A stretch of 64,000 nucleotides of DNA, taken from Planctomycetota bacterium (lineage in GTDB: Bacteria; Planctomycetota; PLA2). Within the stretch, counting starts at the first letter, position 1; each line of letters opens with the position of its first letter. The stretch is taken from NCBI GenBank assembly GCA_021776735.1, contig JAJFFH010000027.1:434001-498000 (forward strand), given 5' to 3'. The position numbers were made by a program, and so were the translations under genes. This document shows, one piece after another, positions 8,603 through 17,348 of the stretch. The notes beneath the pieces are model-generated. The model was not told the origin of the DNA, searched no databases, and worked only from the letters and a program-made list of their open reading frames with translations.

Positions 8603-9988
8603 ATGACCGGATTCCTGGTGTTTGCCCTGCTGGCGCCGTCGCTTGCCGATGGTCTTGAGGCCGATCTCCGTCGCTCGGGAATCAGGCGGTCCGGGCTCGG
8701 CGTGATGGTCGGACGGGCGGGCGGCGGACCGCTGCTGGCGGTGCATGCCGACACGCCGCGGATTCCGGCGAGCAATCAAAAAATCCTGACTGCCGCGGCG
8801 GCGGTGAAGCTCCTCGGGGCTGATTTCCGCTTCGCAACCAGGGTGGGGAGGGCGCCGGGAGGGGAGGTGATCGTCGTCGGCGATGGCGATCCGAACTTCT
8901 CCGGACGCTTCTATGGCGGAAACCCGACGGTTGTGTTGCGCAGACTCGCGCGTGACGTGAAGTCGCACGGCATCAGGCGCGTTCCGGCGCTGGTGATCGA
9001 CGCCTCGCGGTTCGACGACCAGTATGTCCATCCGGATTGGCCGAAGGACCAGCTCGACCGCTGGTACTGCGCGCCGGTGGCGGCGTTGGTCTACAACGAT
9101 TCGTGCTGGGACGTGACCGTGAGCCCGGGTCGTGGTGTGGGACGGCCCGCGCTGGTCGAAGTCCAGCCCGCACTGCTTCGGCCGCAGGTCTTGAACAACT
9201 GTGGAACCGTGGACGCGGGTCGCCACGTCGTGCACATCGGTCGCGACAGCCAGGGCCATGGCCTCGCCGTGCGGGGTTCGATCCTGCGGACCAGCCGCGG
9301 CGTCAAAGGCAACGTGACCGTGCGGGATCCCGTGACGTTTTTTGCACAGTCCGTGCGCGCGGCGTTCTTGGCCGAAGGCATCGCTGTGGGGGACGTCCGG
9401 ATACGGAGGCGCGCGGTCGTCGACTCCGAAGTCGATCGCAAAGTGGTTCCCGAGGGACACGACAAGCAGCCGGACAAGCTCACGCCGCTCGTCGTCTTGC
9501 GGACCGATTTGCGACGTACGCTCCGCGTCATCCTGACGGATAGTCAGAACCTGTACGCGGAGTGTGTGTTCAAGCGGCTCGGCGACGGGTCGTTTGCGGG
9601 CGGCGCGGTGTCGGTCAAGCGTGCGCTGCGCGCGATGAAGGCGCCGCTCGCCGGACTCGATATTCGCGACGGCTCGGGCATGGCGCGTACGAACCGTGTC
9701 ACACCGCGCGCCCTCTTCATGGTCTTGCAGGCGATGCGCGGAGAGGAAGCGTTCGTGTCCTCGATGGCCGCGGGCGGGACCGGCACGCTACGCCGGCGTT
9801 ACCGCGATCTCGGGGAGCGCGTGCGCGCGAAGACCGGCACGTTGCGGGGCGTCACGGCGCTGTCCGGGTATGTCACCGGCCGATCGGGCGGGCGCTACGT
9901 GTTCGTGATCCTGGCCAATGGCCGCAGCGTCGCGCACGCGCGTCGGTTTCAGGACTTGATCGTGCAGCAGCTGGCGCGCGCGCCGTGA
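8603..9988 (+). CDS. dacB: D-alanyl-D-alanine carboxypeptidase/endopeptidase (PBP4, family S13)
   Basis: 461 residues with an N-terminal signal peptide (MTGFLVFALLAPSLA). The three active-site motifs of penicillin-binding proteins are present: S57-x-x-K60 (PASNQK), S314-Q-N316 (DSQNLYAE) and K410-T-G412 (KTGTL). The large insertion between the first two motifs is typical of S13 enzymes, which trim or cut peptidoglycan peptide cross-links in the periplasm. A planctomycete-like host with peptidoglycan remodelling is consistent with current knowledge of that phylum. The next gene starts inside its stop codon (GTGA). Confidence 0.92.
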   Translation: MTGFLVFALLAPSLADGLEADLRRSGIRRSGLGVMVGRAGGGPLLAVHADTPRIPASNQKILTAAAAVKLLGADFRFATRVGRAPGGEVIVVGDGDPNFSGRFYGGNPTVVLRRLARDVKSHGIRRVPALVIDASRFDDQYVHPDWPKDQLDRWYCAPVAALVYNDSCWDVTVSPGRGVGRPALVEVQPALLRPQVLNNCGTVDAGRHVVHIGRDSQGHGLAVRGSILRTSRGVKGNVTVRDPVTFFAQSVRAAFLAEGIAVGDVRIRRRAVVDSEVDRKVVPEGHDKQPDKLTPLVVLRTDLRRTLRVILTDSQNLYAECVFKRLGDGSFAGGAVSVKRALRAMKAPLAGLDIRDGSGMARTNRVTPRALFMVLQAMRGEEAFVSSMAAGGTGTLRRRYRDLGERVRAKTGTLRGVTALSGYVTGRSGGRYVFVILANGRSVAHARRFQDLIVQQLARAP

Positions 9989-10788
9989 GCGGCGCGGCCG
10001 ATACTCTCAGCCTTGCCCTGTCGCTGGCCCAGGGCGCCGCGTCGGTGCTGGAGGGCTACGCAGGACGTTTGCGACGAGTCGATGCGCAGCGCAAGGGCAC
10101 GGCCCGCGACCTGGTGAGCGAAGCCGATCTTGCCTCGGAGCGTTACCTGCTGGAGCACATTCCGGACGCCGACGACATCCTGTCCGAGGAAGGCACAGCG
10201 CGTGACACCGGGGCCGCTCGGAAGTGGGTTGTCGATCCACTCGACGGGACCGTCAACTTCCTCCACGGCATTCCGATGTGGTGTGTTTCGATCGCCGCCG
10301 TCGAGAACGGAGAGCTGGCGGCGGCAGCCGTGGTGGCGCCGGCACTCGGCGAGACATGGACCGCGCGGGCGGGAGACGGCTGCCTTCTGGATGGCGTGCG
10401 AGCGCACGTGAGCGGGACCGACACGTTGGCCGAGTCGATCGTCGCCACCGGGTTCGCGTACCGCCGCAACGAGCTGCCGGACAACAACATGGACAACTTC
10501 GCGGAGATCGCCATGCGTGCCGCAGGGATCCGCCGGATGGGTTCCGCCGCACTCGATCTCGCGTTTCTCGCATCCGGCCGGATCGACGGGTTCTGGGAAC
10601 TCCACCTCAATGCGTGGGACGTCGCCGCAGGCGCGTTGCTCGTTCGCGAGGCGGGCGGCCGCGTCACGGATTTTTTGGGTCGCGACGGGCTCGACGACAT
10701 CTGCTCCCGGCGTCACATCGTGGCCAGCAACGGCTCGATTCACGACGAACTGCGTGCCAAGCTCGCTCCGCTGCAGGGTCTGTCATGA
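9985..10788 (+). CDS. suhB: Inositol monophosphatase family protein (SuhB-like)
   Basis: 267 residues from GTG 9985, overlapping the dacB stop by 4 bp. Metal-binding and catalytic signatures of the IMPase superfamily are present: EADLASE near residue 45, SEEG near 65, WVVDPLDGTVNF at about 80-91, and NAWDVAAG near 210. These bind two or three magnesium ions and the phosphate ester. The substrate could be inositol-1-phosphate, histidinol phosphate or a sulphur nucleotide; sequence motifs do not decide. The gene symbol is given for family resemblance only. It is followed 24 bp later by uvrA. Confidence 0.85.
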   Translation: MSGAADTLSLALSLAQGAASVLEGYAGRLRRVDAQRKGTARDLVSEADLASERYLLEHIPDADDILSEEGTARDTGAARKWVVDPLDGTVNFLHGIPMWCVSIAAVENGELAAAAVVAPALGETWTARAGDGCLLDGVRAHVSGTDTLAESIVATGFAYRRNELPDNNMDNFAEIAMRAAGIRRMGSAALDLAFLASGRIDGFWELHLNAWDVAAGALLVREAGGRVTDFLGRDGLDDICSRRHIVASNGSIHDELRAKLAPLQGLS

Positions 10789-10812
10789 GGGCGAACCTCT
10801 CGTGATCTCGCC

Positions 10813-13800
10813 ATGATCATCGTGAAGGGCGCCTCCGAGCACAACCTCAAGGGGATCGACGTGTCGATTCCCCGGGGGACGCTGACGACCATCACCGGCG
10901 TTTCGGGCTCCGGCAAGTCGTCGCTGGCTTTCGACACCATCTACCGCGAAGGGCAACGGCGATTCCTGGAGTCGCTCTCGAGCTACGCCCGGCAGTTTCT
11001 GGGCGGCATCGACCGCCCGAAGGTCGAGCACGTCGAGGGGCTGTCGCCAGCGGTTTCGATCGACCAAAAAACCGTGTCGCGCAACCCGCGCTCGACTGTG
11101 GGCACGATCACGGAAATCTACGACTACCTGCGGCTGCTGTTCGCGCGCCTCGGCACGCCCGGCTGCCCCGAGTGCGGCGAGGCGGTCACGGCGCAGACTC
11201 CCGAGCAGATCGTCACGCGCATCCTCCGCGATCACGCCCAGGAAAAAGCGATCCTGCTCGCGCCGCTCATCCAGGATCGAAAGGGTGAATACAAAAAAGA
11301 GCTGAACGACTTGATCCGCGACGGTTTCAGCCGCGCACGGATCGACGGCAAGGTCGTCGAGCTTGCGCAGGACATGCGCCTGCATCGCTACAAACGTCAC
11401 ACGATCGAGGTGGTCATGGACCGGATCGTCGTGAAGGAGTCCGCGCGATCGCGCCTGGCCGACGGCGTGGAGCGGGCGCTCGATCGCGGCGACGGCTTCA
11501 TGACGGTGTTGTGGGGCGATGGTTCCGAGACCTCCTTTTCCCGCTGGCTGCACTGTCTGGCCTGCGGCATCGATCTGCCGGAGCTCGATCCGCGCCTGTT
11601 CTCGTTCAACTCGCCGCGCGGCGCCTGCCCCGATTGCGCGGGTCTGGGTCGGTGTCGCTCGATCGACGTGCGCAAGCTCGTGGCGGATCCGACCGTATCG
11701 ATCCGGGAGGGCGCGCTCGCGCTGACGACCAAGACGAAGGCGCAATACATTACCTACACCGCGGTGAAGGTCGCGGAGCTCGGCGATCTCGTGCCGGTGG
11801 ACACGCCGTGGAACAAGCTGAGCGATGCGCAGCGCGAACTCGTGCTCTACGGGGCGCGGGGCGCGAAGGTGCGCCGGCGGCGACGCTGGAAGAGCGAGAC
11901 GTACGACATCGCGATGAAGGACACCGTCAAGTGGCGCGGGATCGTGCCGTCGGTGGAGCGGGCGTGGCGCGAGCGCGGGGCGAAGGTCGCGGAGCGGTTC
12001 GTCTCGGAGCTTTTGTGTGAAACGTGCGACGGCCGCCGGCTCAAGCCCGTCGCTTTGGCGGTCCGCTTCTGGGAGCGCGGCATAGACGAGGTCGTGCGGT
12101 TTTCGGTCGAGGAGGCGCTGGCGTTTTTTGCGAGCCGTGAGCTCGAAGGCGGCGCGGCCCTCGTTGGCACCGAAATCCTCAAGGAGCTGCATTCACGGCT
12201 CGGCTTTCTCGAGGAGGTCGGTCTCGGCTACCTGACACTGGACCGATCGGCGGCCACGCTGGCGGGTGGCGAGGCACAGCGCATCCGGTTGGCGACGCAG
12301 GTCGGCACGGGGCTCAAGGGCGTGACGTACGTTCTCGACGAGCCGAGCATCGGCCTGCACTCGCGCGACAACGCGCGCCTGATTCGGTCGCTCAAGCGCC
12401 TGCGCGATGCGGGCAACACCGTTCTTGTCGTGGAGCACGACGACGAGACGATGCGCGAGTCCGATTATCTTGTTGATGTCGGGCCCGCGGCCGGTGTCCA
12501 CGGCGGGGAAATCGTCGCCGCGGGCTATCCGGTCGACGTCTGGCCGGACGAAACGTCGCTGACGGCAAGCTATCTGCGCGGGGACCGGACGATTCCCATT
12601 CCCAAGACGCGCCGCGAGCCCGACGGTGCGATTACCGTCCGCGGCGCGCGGCATCACAACCTCGCCGGCGTCGACGTGCCGTTTCCGCTCGGCGTGTTCG
12701 TCTGCGTGACGGGCGTGTCGGGCTCCGGCAAGTCGTCGCTCGTGAACGGCGTGCTGCGGCGTGCGCTGGCCGCCCATCTACACGGCGCGGACGCGGTGCC
12801 CGGCGACCACGACGGCATCGACGGACTCGACCTCGTCGACAAGGTCATCGAGATCGACCAGTCCGCGATCGGCCGCACGCCGCGCTCGAATCCCGCGACC
12901 TACACGAAGCTCTTCGACGACGTGCGCGACCTGTTCGCCCGCCTGCCCGAAGCGAGAACGCGCGGTTACCAGAAAGGCCGCTTTTCGTTCAACGTCAAGG
13001 GCGGCCGGTGCGAGGAGTGCAAGGGTGCCGGATCCAAGACGATCGAGATGCAGTTTCTGCCCGACGTCGAGGTGGTGTGCGAGGCCTGCGACGGACAGCG
13101 CTTTAATGACGAGACCTTGGAGATTCGGTTCAAGGGCAAGTCGATCGCGGACATCCTGGCCATGCCCGTCGAGGAGGCCTGCGATTTTTTCCGCGATCAC
13201 CCGCGTCTGAGCCGCATCCTCGACATGCTCAATGAGGTCGGCCTCGGATACATCTCCCTGGGCCAGCCGGCGACAACGCTCTCGGGCGGCGAGGCGCAGC
13301 GCGTCAAGATCGGGAAGGAGCTGGGGCGGCCCGGTACCGGGCGCACGCTCTACGTCCTCGACGAGCCGACCACCGGATTGCACCATGAGGACGTGCGCCG
13401 CCTACTCGCGAGTTTGCAGCGGTTCGTGGATCGCGGGAACACGGTCCTGGTCATCGAGCACAATCTGGACGTCGTCAAGAGTGCGGACTGGCTGATCGAT
13501 CTGGGGCCGGAGGGGGGTGGCGGGGGCGGTCGCATTGTCGCCGCGGGCACCCCGGAAGTAGTCGCCAAACACAAGGACAGCCACACCGGGCGCGCGCTCC
13601 GAGGCGTGTTGAAGCCGAAGAGGCGTGCAGCGCCGAAACGCAAGCGCGTCAAGAACCAGCGGGTCAAGGACCTCGTCGTCAAGGGCGCGCGCTTGCACAA
13701 CCTCAAGGGCGTGGACGTGAAGATTCCCGCGGGATCGCTGACCGTGGTGACCGGACCGTCCGGCTCGGGCAAGACCTCGCTCGCGTTCGACACCATTTTC

Positions 13801-16500
13801 TCGGAAGGGCAGCGCCGCTACGTCGAGTCGCTGTCCACGTACGCCCGCCGTTTTCTCGGACGCATGGACAAGCCGCCGGTCGAGAGTGTCTCGGGCCTCG
13901 GCCCGGCCATCGCGATCGACCAGCGCAACAGCAGCCGTAACCCGCGCTCGACCGTCGCCACGACGACCGAGATTCACGACTACCTGCGTCTCGTCTACGC
14001 CCGGGCCGGCACCCCACGCTGTCCGCACACGGGCGTGGAACTCAAGGCGCGCTCGCCGTCGCTCGAAGGAGCGCGGATTGCGCGGCGGCATCGCGGCGCA
14101 CGTCTGCTGATCGTCGCGCCGATCAAGAACATTTCGGTGAAGGCCCTGCGCGCGGATGGGTACACGCGCATGCTCGTGGACGGCAAGGCCGTTTCGCTCG
14201 CGGCACCCACCATCGATGCCGAAGCGGACGCGTCCTCCGATGTCGTTTCGTCCGATGTCCCCTCCGATGCCGCTACCGAGCAGACGACCTGGGTCGTCGT
14301 CGATCGGATCGCGGTGAAGGGCAAGGCGCGTCTCGTCGAAGCGCTCGAGCAGGCGTATCGGCTGGGCGGCGGTCTCGCCGGCTACGCGGAGCCGGGCGGC
14401 GAGCCGACGCTAGTCAGCGAACGTCCCGGCAATCCGGAAACGGGCGTGTTTCTGCCCGAAGGCGGCCTCGAACCGCGGATGTTTTCGTTCAACAGCCATC
14501 ACGGCGCCTGTCCGCGCTGCAACGGCCTCGGCGTGATCCAGCGCGCGGTGCGCGCCAAGGTGATTCGGCATCCGAACCTGGGCTTTCGGCGCGCGTTCGG
14601 CCATGGGGCGGCGGCTTACGTCGCACAATCGAAGTGGTATCGCGCGCAGGTCGAGGCCGTCGCGAAAGCGCACGACATCGACCTCAAGGCTCCCCTCGCA
14701 CGCTGGGAGGAGAAGAACCTCGACATCCTGTTCGACGGGACCGGCGATCAGGAGTACGTGATCGACCGGCGCATGCGCCGGCCCGGCGGGAAGTCGTACC
14801 GGCTCAAGACGACGCTGCGTTGGGAGGGGATCTCGGCGATCCTTCAGGGTTGGTACAAGAAGAGCAGCGGCGGCCGCTGGACCGAACGGATCGCCGAGGT
14901 GATGCGTCCCCAGACCTGTCCCGACTGCGATGGCGAGAAACTCAACGCGTTGTCGCGCGCGGTGACGCTTCCGGGCACCAGGAAGGCCGACAGGCTGCGG
15001 ATCGGCGACATCGCGGCCATGACGGTCGGGCAAGCGCGGACGTACTTCGAGAATGCCAGACTCGACCCGATCGTGACCGATGCCGTCCGCGAGATACGGG
15101 AGCGGCTTCGTTTCCTGGACGAGGTCGGGCTGACGTATCTGACGCTGGATCGCAGGACGGCGACGTTGTCCGGTGGCGAGGCACAACGGATCCGGCTGGC
15201 CACACAAATCGGCAGCGGCCTGGTCGGCGTCGTGTATGTGCTCGACGAGCCGACGATCGGCCTGCACCCGCGCGATACCGAGAGGCTGCTCGAATCGCTC
15301 CGCGGCCTGCGCGACCTGGGCAACACGGTGCTGCTGGTGGAACACGATCCGGAAACGATCCGCGCGGCGGATCACGTGATCGACATGGGCCCGCGCGCCG
15401 GAAAACACGGTGGCGAGGTCGTCTTTCAGGGAAAAAGAAGCGCGCTTCTGAAACAGCGCGGCAATGTGACCGCGGCCTACGTCAGCGGCAAGCGAACGAT
15501 CGAGCGGCCGGCGCGGCGCGACGAGCCGACGGAGTTCCTGACGGTCACGGATGCGGCCGCGCACAACCTGAAACAGACAGGGGTCCGCATACCGATCGGA
15601 CGCCTGAGCTGTATCACCGGCGTGTCCGGTGCGGGGAAGTCGTCGCTGCTGTTCGATGTTGTCCTGGCCACCGCCGAGGGCGCGGCGGATGTTCCCGGCG
15701 AGGTTGACGGGCTGGACCGTTTTCGGACGGTCTACGTGGTCGATCAGCACCCGATCGGCGTGACCCCGGCCTCGAACCCGGCGACGTACACCAAAGCGCT
15801 GGACCCGATCCGCAAGCTCTTCGCGCAGCTTCCGGAATCGCGGATGCGCGGGTATGACGCGGGCCGGTTCTCGTTCAATCGTCCGGGCGGCCGGTGTGAT
15901 GCTTGCGAAGGCCGCGGCGCGGTCAAGGTCGAGATGCACTTTTTGGCGGATGTCTGGGTGCCCTGTGAAGACTGCGGCGGCAAGCGCTACAACAAGGAGA
16001 CGCTCCAGGTCCGCTACAAGGGCAAGACGATCGCGGACGTGCTCGCGATGGAGGTCGCGGAGGCCCGCGAATTCTTCGCGAACCACCCGCGGATCGGCCA
16101 CATCATGGGCACGCTCGACGATGTCGGCCTCGGCTACATCTCTCTTGGCCAGCCCGCCACGACGCTGTCCGGCGGCGAGGCGCAACGCGTAAAACTGGCG
16201 GCGGAACTCGCTCGCCGCAGCCGCGACGAAGTGCTGTACCTGCTCGACGAGCCGACGTGCGGCCTGCACCCGTCAGACATCCAAAAACTTGTCGATGTGC
16301 TGCACCGCCTTGTGAACAAGGGCCACACCGTCGTTGTCGTCGAGCACAACCTCGACATGATCCGCACGTCCGACTGGCTGGTCGATCTCGGCCCGGAAGG
16401 CGGCGCCGCTGGCGGCGAACTGGTCGCGGAGGGCCCCCCCGAGTTCATTGCCGCGTGCGCCCGCTCGCATACGGGCCGCTTTCTCCGAGCAACGCCATAG
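10813..16500 (+). CDS. uvrA: Double-length excinuclease UvrA with four ABC ATPase modules
   Basis: 1895 residues, twice a normal UvrA (about 940). UvrA finds bulky DNA lesions and loads UvrB in nucleotide excision repair. Four Walker A motifs lie near residues 29-37 (GVSGSGKSS), 633, 981 (GPSGSGKTS) and 1603 (GVSGAGKSS). Four signature motifs lie at 483 (LAGGE, altered), 823, 1452 and 1785 (LSGGE), each followed by a DEP Walker B (LDEPSIGLH, LDEPTTGLH, LDEPTIGLH, LDEPTCGLH). Zinc modules CEECKGAG..CEACDG and CDACEGRG..CEDCGG are complete in both halves. In the second half the first zinc module is reduced: CPECG became CPHTG, and only CPRCNG remains of the C2-C2 pair. A Ser/Asp/Ala-rich insert lies near residues 1137-1157. 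Chlamydia UvrA is similarly doubled; this is the main PVC-like trait here. Confidence 0.95.
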   Translation: MIIVKGASEHNLKGIDVSIPRGTLTTITGVSGSGKSSLAFDTIYREGQRRFLESLSSYARQFLGGIDRPKVEHVEGLSPAVSIDQKTVSRNPRSTVGTITEIYDYLRLLFARLGTPGCPECGEAVTAQTPEQIVTRILRDHAQEKAILLAPLIQDRKGEYKKELNDLIRDGFSRARIDGKVVELAQDMRLHRYKRHTIEVVMDRIVVKESARSRLADGVERALDRGDGFMTVLWGDGSETSFSRWLHCLACGIDLPELDPRLFSFNSPRGACPDCAGLGRCRSIDVRKLVADPTVSIREGALALTTKTKAQYITYTAVKVAELGDLVPVDTPWNKLSDAQRELVLYGARGAKVRRRRRWKSETYDIAMKDTVKWRGIVPSVERAWRERGAKVAERFVSELLCETCDGRRLKPVALAVRFWERGIDEVVRFSVEEALAFFASRELEGGAALVGTEILKELHSRLGFLEEVGLGYLTLDRSAATLAGGEAQRIRLATQVGTGLKGVTYVLDEPSIGLHSRDNARLIRSLKRLRDAGNTVLVVEHDDETMRESDYLVDVGPAAGVHGGEIVAAGYPVDVWPDETSLTASYLRGDRTIPIPKTRREPDGAITVRGARHHNLAGVDVPFPLGVFVCVTGVSGSGKSSLVNGVLRRALAAHLHGADAVPGDHDGIDGLDLVDKVIEIDQSAIGRTPRSNPATYTKLFDDVRDLFARLPEARTRGYQKGRFSFNVKGGRCEECKGAGSKTIEMQFLPDVEVVCEACDGQRFNDETLEIRFKGKSIADILAMPVEEACDFFRDHPRLSRILDMLNEVGLGYISLGQPATTLSGGEAQRVKIGKELGRPGTGRTLYVLDEPTTGLHHEDVRRLLASLQRFVDRGNTVLVIEHNLDVVKSADWLIDLGPEGGGGGGRIVAAGTPEVVAKHKDSHTGRALRGVLKPKRRAAPKRKRVKNQRVKDLVVKGARLHNLKGVDVKIPAGSLTVVTGPSGSGKTSLAFDTIFSEGQRRYVESLSTYARRFLGRMDKPPVESVSGLGPAIAIDQRNSSRNPRSTVATTTEIHDYLRLVYARAGTPRCPHTGVELKARSPSLEGARIARRHRGARLLIVAPIKNISVKALRADGYTRMLVDGKAVSLAAPTIDAEADASSDVVSSDVPSDAATEQTTWVVVDRIAVKGKARLVEALEQAYRLGGGLAGYAEPGGEPTLVSERPGNPETGVFLPEGGLEPRMFSFNSHHGACPRCNGLGVIQRAVRAKVIRHPNLGFRRAFGHGAAAYVAQSKWYRAQVEAVAKAHDIDLKAPLARWEEKNLDILFDGTGDQEYVIDRRMRRPGGKSYRLKTTLRWEGISAILQGWYKKSSGGRWTERIAEVMRPQTCPDCDGEKLNALSRAVTLPGTRKADRLRIGDIAAMTVGQARTYFENARLDPIVTDAVREIRERLRFLDEVGLTYLTLDRRTATLSGGEAQRIRLATQIGSGLVGVVYVLDEPTIGLHPRDTERLLESLRGLRDLGNTVLLVEHDPETIRAADHVIDMGPRAGKHGGEVVFQGKRSALLKQRGNVTAAYVSGKRTIERPARRDEPTEFLTVTDAAAHNLKQTGVRIPIGRLSCITGVSGAGKSSLLFDVVLATAEGAADVPGEVDGLDRFRTVYVVDQHPIGVTPASNPATYTKALDPIRKLFAQLPESRMRGYDAGRFSFNRPGGRCDACEGRGAVKVEMHFLADVWVPCEDCGGKRYNKETLQVRYKGKTIADVLAMEVAEAREFFANHPRIGHIMGTLDDVGLGYISLGQPATTLSGGEAQRVKLAAELARRSRDEVLYLLDEPTCGLHPSDIQKLVDVLHRLVNKGHTVVVVEHNLDMIRTSDWLVDLGPEGGAAGGELVAEGPPEFIAACARSHTGRFLRATP

Positions 16501-16525
16501 GAAAGACCGAGATCCCAAGTTCATC

Positions 16526-16548
16526 GCTTAGCGGTTCATCCGCCAAGC
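16526..16548. terminator. Hairpin between convergent uvrA and DUF1028 genes
   Basis: GCTTAGCGG (16526-16534), loop TTCAT, CCGCCAAGC (16540-16548), with one A-C mismatch. It lies 26 bp after the uvrA stop and 16 bp from the end of the minus-strand gene, so it may serve both directions. There is no T-run. Its core GCGGTTCATCCGC matches the GCGGTTCCTCCGC repeats at 40674-40825 with one change, so it is also a repeat family member. Confidence 0.5.
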
Positions 16549-16563
16549 GAAAGGCCCGCCCGC

Positions 16564-17328
16564 TCACCGCCACCTGCGGCCGAAAGTTCTCTTATGCAGC
16601 TTCAGGATGCGGGCGAGTTCCTCGATTGGGGTCTTGTGGTCTTCGACGCGAAGATCGACCATGCGATCGCTGCGGCCGGCGTAGCCGCCTCGTTCGCGCA
16701 CGATCAGGATGGCCGCCGATTGCCGTCCACGCTTGTCGCCGCCGTTGTTTTGGCCGGCTCGCAGGGCGGCGATCATTCGGTCGGCCAGGCGCCCCTTCGT
16801 CTTCTCGAACGCCGTCGCCATGCCGGCGACCACCGTTTCGTTCGCCAGAATGTTGCCCTGCACGCAGTAGTGCTTGCCGATCTTGTGCCCGGCCCACGCG
16901 AGACAGCCTGTGCCGGTGTACGCGGCGGCAGCGCCTCGGGCATCGACCACGCCGACCTGTCGATGGTCGCGCCCCCGATCCCCCTTGACCAAAGTCGCGA
17001 CCGCTTCCGCCGCGGACTTGCCGTTGCCGAGCAGGCGAAGGCCGTCCGGCCCGAAGTCGGTGTTCGCCCACGCCTGCGTTGCGATCGCACCGACGCCCGC
17101 CCGGGCCCACGGTACGATGCTGCCGACGCCGAGCACGCGGCTCTGGACGGCGACGCCCCATTCCTTGCGCACCGGATCGTGCGCCACGATCGAGAACGTC
17201 GCGACGACCGGTGCCTGGCGCGGCTGGGATCCGCCGTTGCCGTGCCGACCATGGCGGACAAGCGGGGATCGGAATGAGGCACAGCCCGCAAGAGCCACCA
17301 ACGCGAGGACCAGACACCGAGATCGCAT
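16564..17328 (-). CDS. DUF1028 family lipoprotein (Ntn-hydrolase-like)
   Basis: 254 residues from ATG 17328; an upstream start at 17346 is less likely because MRSRCLVLALVALAGC is a clean lipoprotein signal with lipobox LAGC. The body is a textbook DUF1028 domain: ATFSIVAHDPVRKEWGVAVQS around residues 45-65, then SIVPWARAGVGAIATQAWAN, and GVVDARGAAAAYTGTGC. DUF1028 proteins have a fold related to Ntn hydrolases; their substrate is not established. A GAGAAGG ribosome site precedes the ATG. The divergent VWA gene begins only 20 bp away, so promoters must overlap coding sequence or the starts need revision. Confidence 0.88.
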   Translation of the reverse strand: MRSRCLVLALVALAGCASFRSPLVRHGRHGNGGSQPRQAPVVATFSIVAHDPVRKEWGVAVQSRVLGVGSIVPWARAGVGAIATQAWANTDFGPDGLRLLGNGKSAAEAVATLVKGDRGRDHRQVGVVDARGAAAAYTGTGCLAWAGHKIGKHYCVQGNILANETVVAGMATAFEKTKGRLADRMIAALRAGQNNGGDKRGRQSAAILIVRERGGYAGRSDRMVDLRVEDHKTPIEELARILKLHKRTFGRRWR

Positions 17329-17348
17329 GCCTTCTCTATACTGCAACC

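Noticed and set aside
14410..16269. 619-residue open frame opposite uvrA
   Set aside because: Mirror of strongly conserved UvrA sequence with no recognisable protein features.
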